Part shown: positions 23,928-25,634 of the stretch, one piece after another | Numbering within the stretch: position 1 is the first letter of the stretch | How the letters are laid out: each line of letters opens with the position of its first letter | Assembly (NCBI RefSeq): GCF_051846915.1 | Contig: NZ_JBPYCR010000045.1 | Location: forward strand, 1 to 25,634 | Length of the DNA stretch: 25,634 nt | Direction of reading: 5' to 3' | DNA from: JBPYCR01 sp051846915 | Lineage (GTDB): Bacteria; Bacillota; Bacilli; Bacillales; Amphibacillaceae | Notes under the pieces: generated by a model | Told to the model about the DNA's origin: nothing | The model's input: only the letters and a program-made list of their open reading frames with translations | Databases searched by the model: none | Translations under genes and position numbers: made by a program

Positions 23928-23943
23928 GCTATACTAGTATAGC
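23928..23943. other. Perfect 16-bp palindrome
   Basis: GCTATACTAGTATAGC is self-complementary. It is flanked by partly symmetrical ATCTGA (23919-23924) and TCAGAT (about 23955-23960). It could be an operator or a cruciform. No adjacent promoter or gene explains it. Confidence 0.5.
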
Positions 23944-24044
23944 ATAAAACAGGATCAGATATCCACTTGTTCGATTAAATGATTTTTTTGAATGGGCATG
24001 ATAAGATAAATACGTATCGTAACATTTTTGCGTTGATAAACAGT

Positions 24045-24183
24045 AATGTATGAAATTTAGCGCATAGCTGTCTAGCTTCGACGCACACGATGTGCTAGTG
24101 CAAATCTTTTCGGTGGGGCGAGCATTTACGTGCAGCCCCGGGATGTTGCGCTTTTAGCCTGTGAGGACGCTAGCGCTTTTTTT
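24045..24183 (+). repeat. Dispersed structured repeat, copy R4 (short type)
   Basis: It begins near GTATGAAATTTAGCGCATAG, continues CTGTCTAGCTTCGACGCA and ends GGACGCTAGCGCTTTTTTT. The interior matches R3, with TGGGGC (24114-24119) and GCCCC (24135-24139) enclosing a 15-nt loop. The stem pair A-T in R3 is G-C here. It ends just before the IS110 region. Confidence 0.8.
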
Positions 24184-24239
24184 AAAAGGTAAGAAACCAC
24201 CATGGCTCGCCTTGAGCGAGCCACCATCTATCATGAAAA

Positions 24240-24470
24240 TGAATTTTTAATCTTGATTGGGAGTATACCTTTATTATTTAATGACAATACAGTTAATAAC
24301 AATACGACCAGATCGAAAATACAATGGTGGATCCTCAAAAGGGATTACCCCGCGTAAGAAACTGGTTGTGGCAGTACAGAAGTACCATCTATTGTGACTT
24401 GATCACGTATACAAAAATTTCGCAAGAAAACTACTGTCATTTGTATTGTTAATTTGATGATGAGGTGATT
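24240..24470 (+). ncRNA. Possible IS110 bridge-RNA region
   Basis: The ~290 bp before the transposase hold no ORF but show several small stem-loops: GGT-GG-ATCC...GGAT-T-ACC (24325-24349), GTAC-AGAA-GTAC (about 24374-24385), and GTGA-CTTGA-TCAC (about 24394-24406). In IS110-subgroup elements such as IS621 this position encodes the bridge RNA that selects donor and target DNA. If the element belongs to the IS1111 subgroup, that RNA would lie after the gene instead. This is inferred from position, with no sequence match. Confidence 0.35.
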
Positions 24471-24475
24471 CTCCC

Positions 24476-25634
24476 ATGGAAGCAATGATTGAGAGATGTG
24501 CAGGTTTGGATGTGCACCAGGAAACAGTGGTCGCTTGTGTCTTATATGGTCCCTTAGACAAACGACCAAAAAAGTCCATCGAATCTTTTTCAACATCTAC
24601 AAAAGGTTTATTAAAACTAAATGATTGGTTGACATCGATGAAAGTAACGGATGCCGTGATGGAAAGTACGGGTGTTTATTGGAAACCGGTATGGAATATT
24701 CTCGAAAATCACTTTCGTCTTGTGCTTGCCAATGCCAAACATGTAAAGAATGTCCCGGGAAGGAAAACGGATGTTAAAGATGCCGAGTGGTTAGCCAAAC
24801 TATTACGAAGCGGACTCATTGAAGGTAGCTTTGTCCCACCTGAAGATATTCGGGATTTACGGGACCTTACCCGTTACCGTAAAAAGCTGGTTAATAACCG
24901 TACGGCTGAACAGAATCGTATCCATAAAATTCTTCAGGATGCCAACATCAAACTTACTTCTGTTCTATCTAATATTTTTGGTAAATCGGGGCGTAAAATA
25001 TTAGAGGCCATTATAAATGGTGAAAAAATCGAAGTGAAGGAACTTCAAAAAATGGTGCATAAGCGTGTAAAGGCCAGTCTAACAGACATAGCGGAATCCA
25101 TCAATGGTCGAATTCGCCGTCATCATCGGGATATGCTTCGCTATCATTGGGAACACATGATATATCTGGAGAAAACATTGAGAAACTTAGAAGAACAAAT
25201 CGACCAATGTTTAGAACCCTATCGGAAAGAAGTAGAGCTTCTTGATACCATTCCTGGTGTAAACAAGGATTCAGCCGCTGTATTTGTTGCCGAGATGGGT
25301 GTTGATATGTCCGTCTTCGATAATTGTCCCAAACGTGCTGCATCGTGGGCAGGTGTAAGTCCAGGGAATAATGAAAGTGCCGGAAAAAAAAAGAACACAA
25401 AAGTGCCAAAAGGGAATAAAGCGTTAAAAACGACGGCAATAGAATGTGTATTAGGCACATCGAGACAGCATAATCGAATAACCGCACATCGAAAAAGAAT
25501 AGCCAAACGACAAGGAAAGAAAAAAGCAAATATGGCTTCGGCACATTTACTTTTAACCATTGCTTTCAATATTTTAAAGACAGGAGAACCTTATCATGAA
25601 CTGGGACCAAATTATGTACAACAGCACCATAAAA
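24476..25634 (+). CDS. IS110-family transposase, 3' end truncated by window
   Basis: The open frame covers 386 residues without a stop, near the usual ~400-aa length. The N-terminal RuvC-like DEDD domain is intact: Asp12 in CAGLDVHQETVVACV, Glu63 in VMESTGVYWKP, and Asp99 and Asp102 in GRKTDVKDAEWLAKLL. A central coiled helical region follows (QNRIHKILQDANIKL and onward). The C-terminal Tnp_20 domain has LLDTIPGVNKDSAAVFVAEMG (helix-hairpin-helix) and SWAGVSPGNNESAGKKK, with Ser301 the likely catalytic serine. GAGGTG lies eight bases before the ATG. The gene appears intact and could be active. Confidence 0.93.
   Translation, partial: MEAMIERCAGLDVHQETVVACVLYGPLDKRPKKSIESFSTSTKGLLKLNDWLTSMKVTDAVMESTGVYWKPVWNILENHFRLVLANAKHVKNVPGRKTDVKDAEWLAKLLRSGLIEGSFVPPEDIRDLRDLTRYRKKLVNNRTAEQNRIHKILQDANIKLTSVLSNIFGKSGRKILEAIINGEKIEVKELQKMVHKRVKASLTDIAESINGRIRRHHRDMLRYHWEHMIYLEKTLRNLEEQIDQCLEPYRKEVELLDTIPGVNKDSAAVFVAEMGVDMSVFDNCPKRAASWAGVSPGNNESAGKKKNTKVPKGNKALKTTAIECVLGTSRQHNRITAHRKRIAKRQGKKKANMASAHLLLTIAFNILKTGEPYHELGPNYVQQHHK

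Larger units (their letters stand above)
24184..25634 (+). mobile_element. IS110-family insertion sequence, right end missing
   Basis: The transposase gene at 24476 marks an IS110-family element. The element runs off the window at 25634 and its left boundary cannot be fixed, because IS110 elements often lack terminal inverted repeats and target duplications. The left limit given is simply the end of repeat R4. The region before the gene contains a TGGCTCGC-CTTGA-GCGAGCCA hairpin (24203-24223). Confidence 0.7.

Noticed and set aside
24345..24596. 83-codon minus-strand frame, and minus-strand frames at 25101-25569
   Set aside because: Antisense to the transposase or its upstream region; the plus-strand frame has full family motifs.

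Overview
The window is a chromosomal segment of a low-GC Gram-positive, spore-former-type bacterium of the Bacillaceae. Gene order closely follows the Bacillus subtilis alr/sigB neighbourhood: cshA, ydbS, ydbT, a rhomboid gene (ydcA), acpS, ydcC, alr, ndoAI-ndoA, rsbR-S-T-U-V-W-sigB-rsbX, tex (ydcI), ydcK, then a tRNA cluster. The 16S 5' end resembles the Oceanobacillus/Virgibacillus/Lentibacillus group, but this is memory-based pattern matching and not a placement. Most genes lie on the minus strand, which by analogy with B. subtilis is the leading strand, with the origin beyond the high-coordinate end.

Layout from left to right. Positions 1-352 hold the 5' end of a 16S rRNA gene on the minus strand, preceded in transcription order by a boxA-bearing leader and eight tRNAs (Asn, Ser, Glu, Gln, Lys, Leu, Gly, Ile) with a promoter at about 1625-1653. 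Next come a SprT-like protein (ydcK), a plus-strand catalase behind a PerR-box-like site, and Tex. Positions 7308-12430 are a complete eight-gene sigma-B stress module with a consensus sigma-B promoter inside it. Then come the MazEF-type toxin-antitoxin pair (ndoAI/ndoA) and alanine racemase, each with a recognisable promoter.

Positions 14709-16271 hold no gene. They carry a striking array of about 20 tandem units of 40-41 bp, a 67-bp hairpin element and two members of a dispersed, structured repeat family. The lipoprotein ydcC and acpS follow. They are bracketed by two nearly identical ~215-bp inverted copies of that repeat. A rhomboid protease and a CtaG-like membrane protein run on the plus strand, then ydbT/ydbS (bacterial PH-domain membrane proteins) and the DEAD-box helicase cshA on the minus strand. 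The right end has a terminator, a perfect palindrome, a fourth repeat copy and an IS110-family transposase that runs off the window.

Functionally the core is stress and envelope physiology. RsbR/S/T sense stress, and RsbU/V/W/X run the partner-switching cascade that frees sigma-B. The catalase handles peroxide. Alr, AcpS, YdcC, the rhomboid and YdbST serve wall, lipid and membrane upkeep. The most unusual material is non-coding. Every unit of the tandem array contains ATATNCACA, one base from the DnaA-box consensus TTATNCACA. The dispersed repeats show a compensatory base-pair change that points to a structured element. The transposase has a ~290-bp upstream region that may encode an IS110 bridge RNA.
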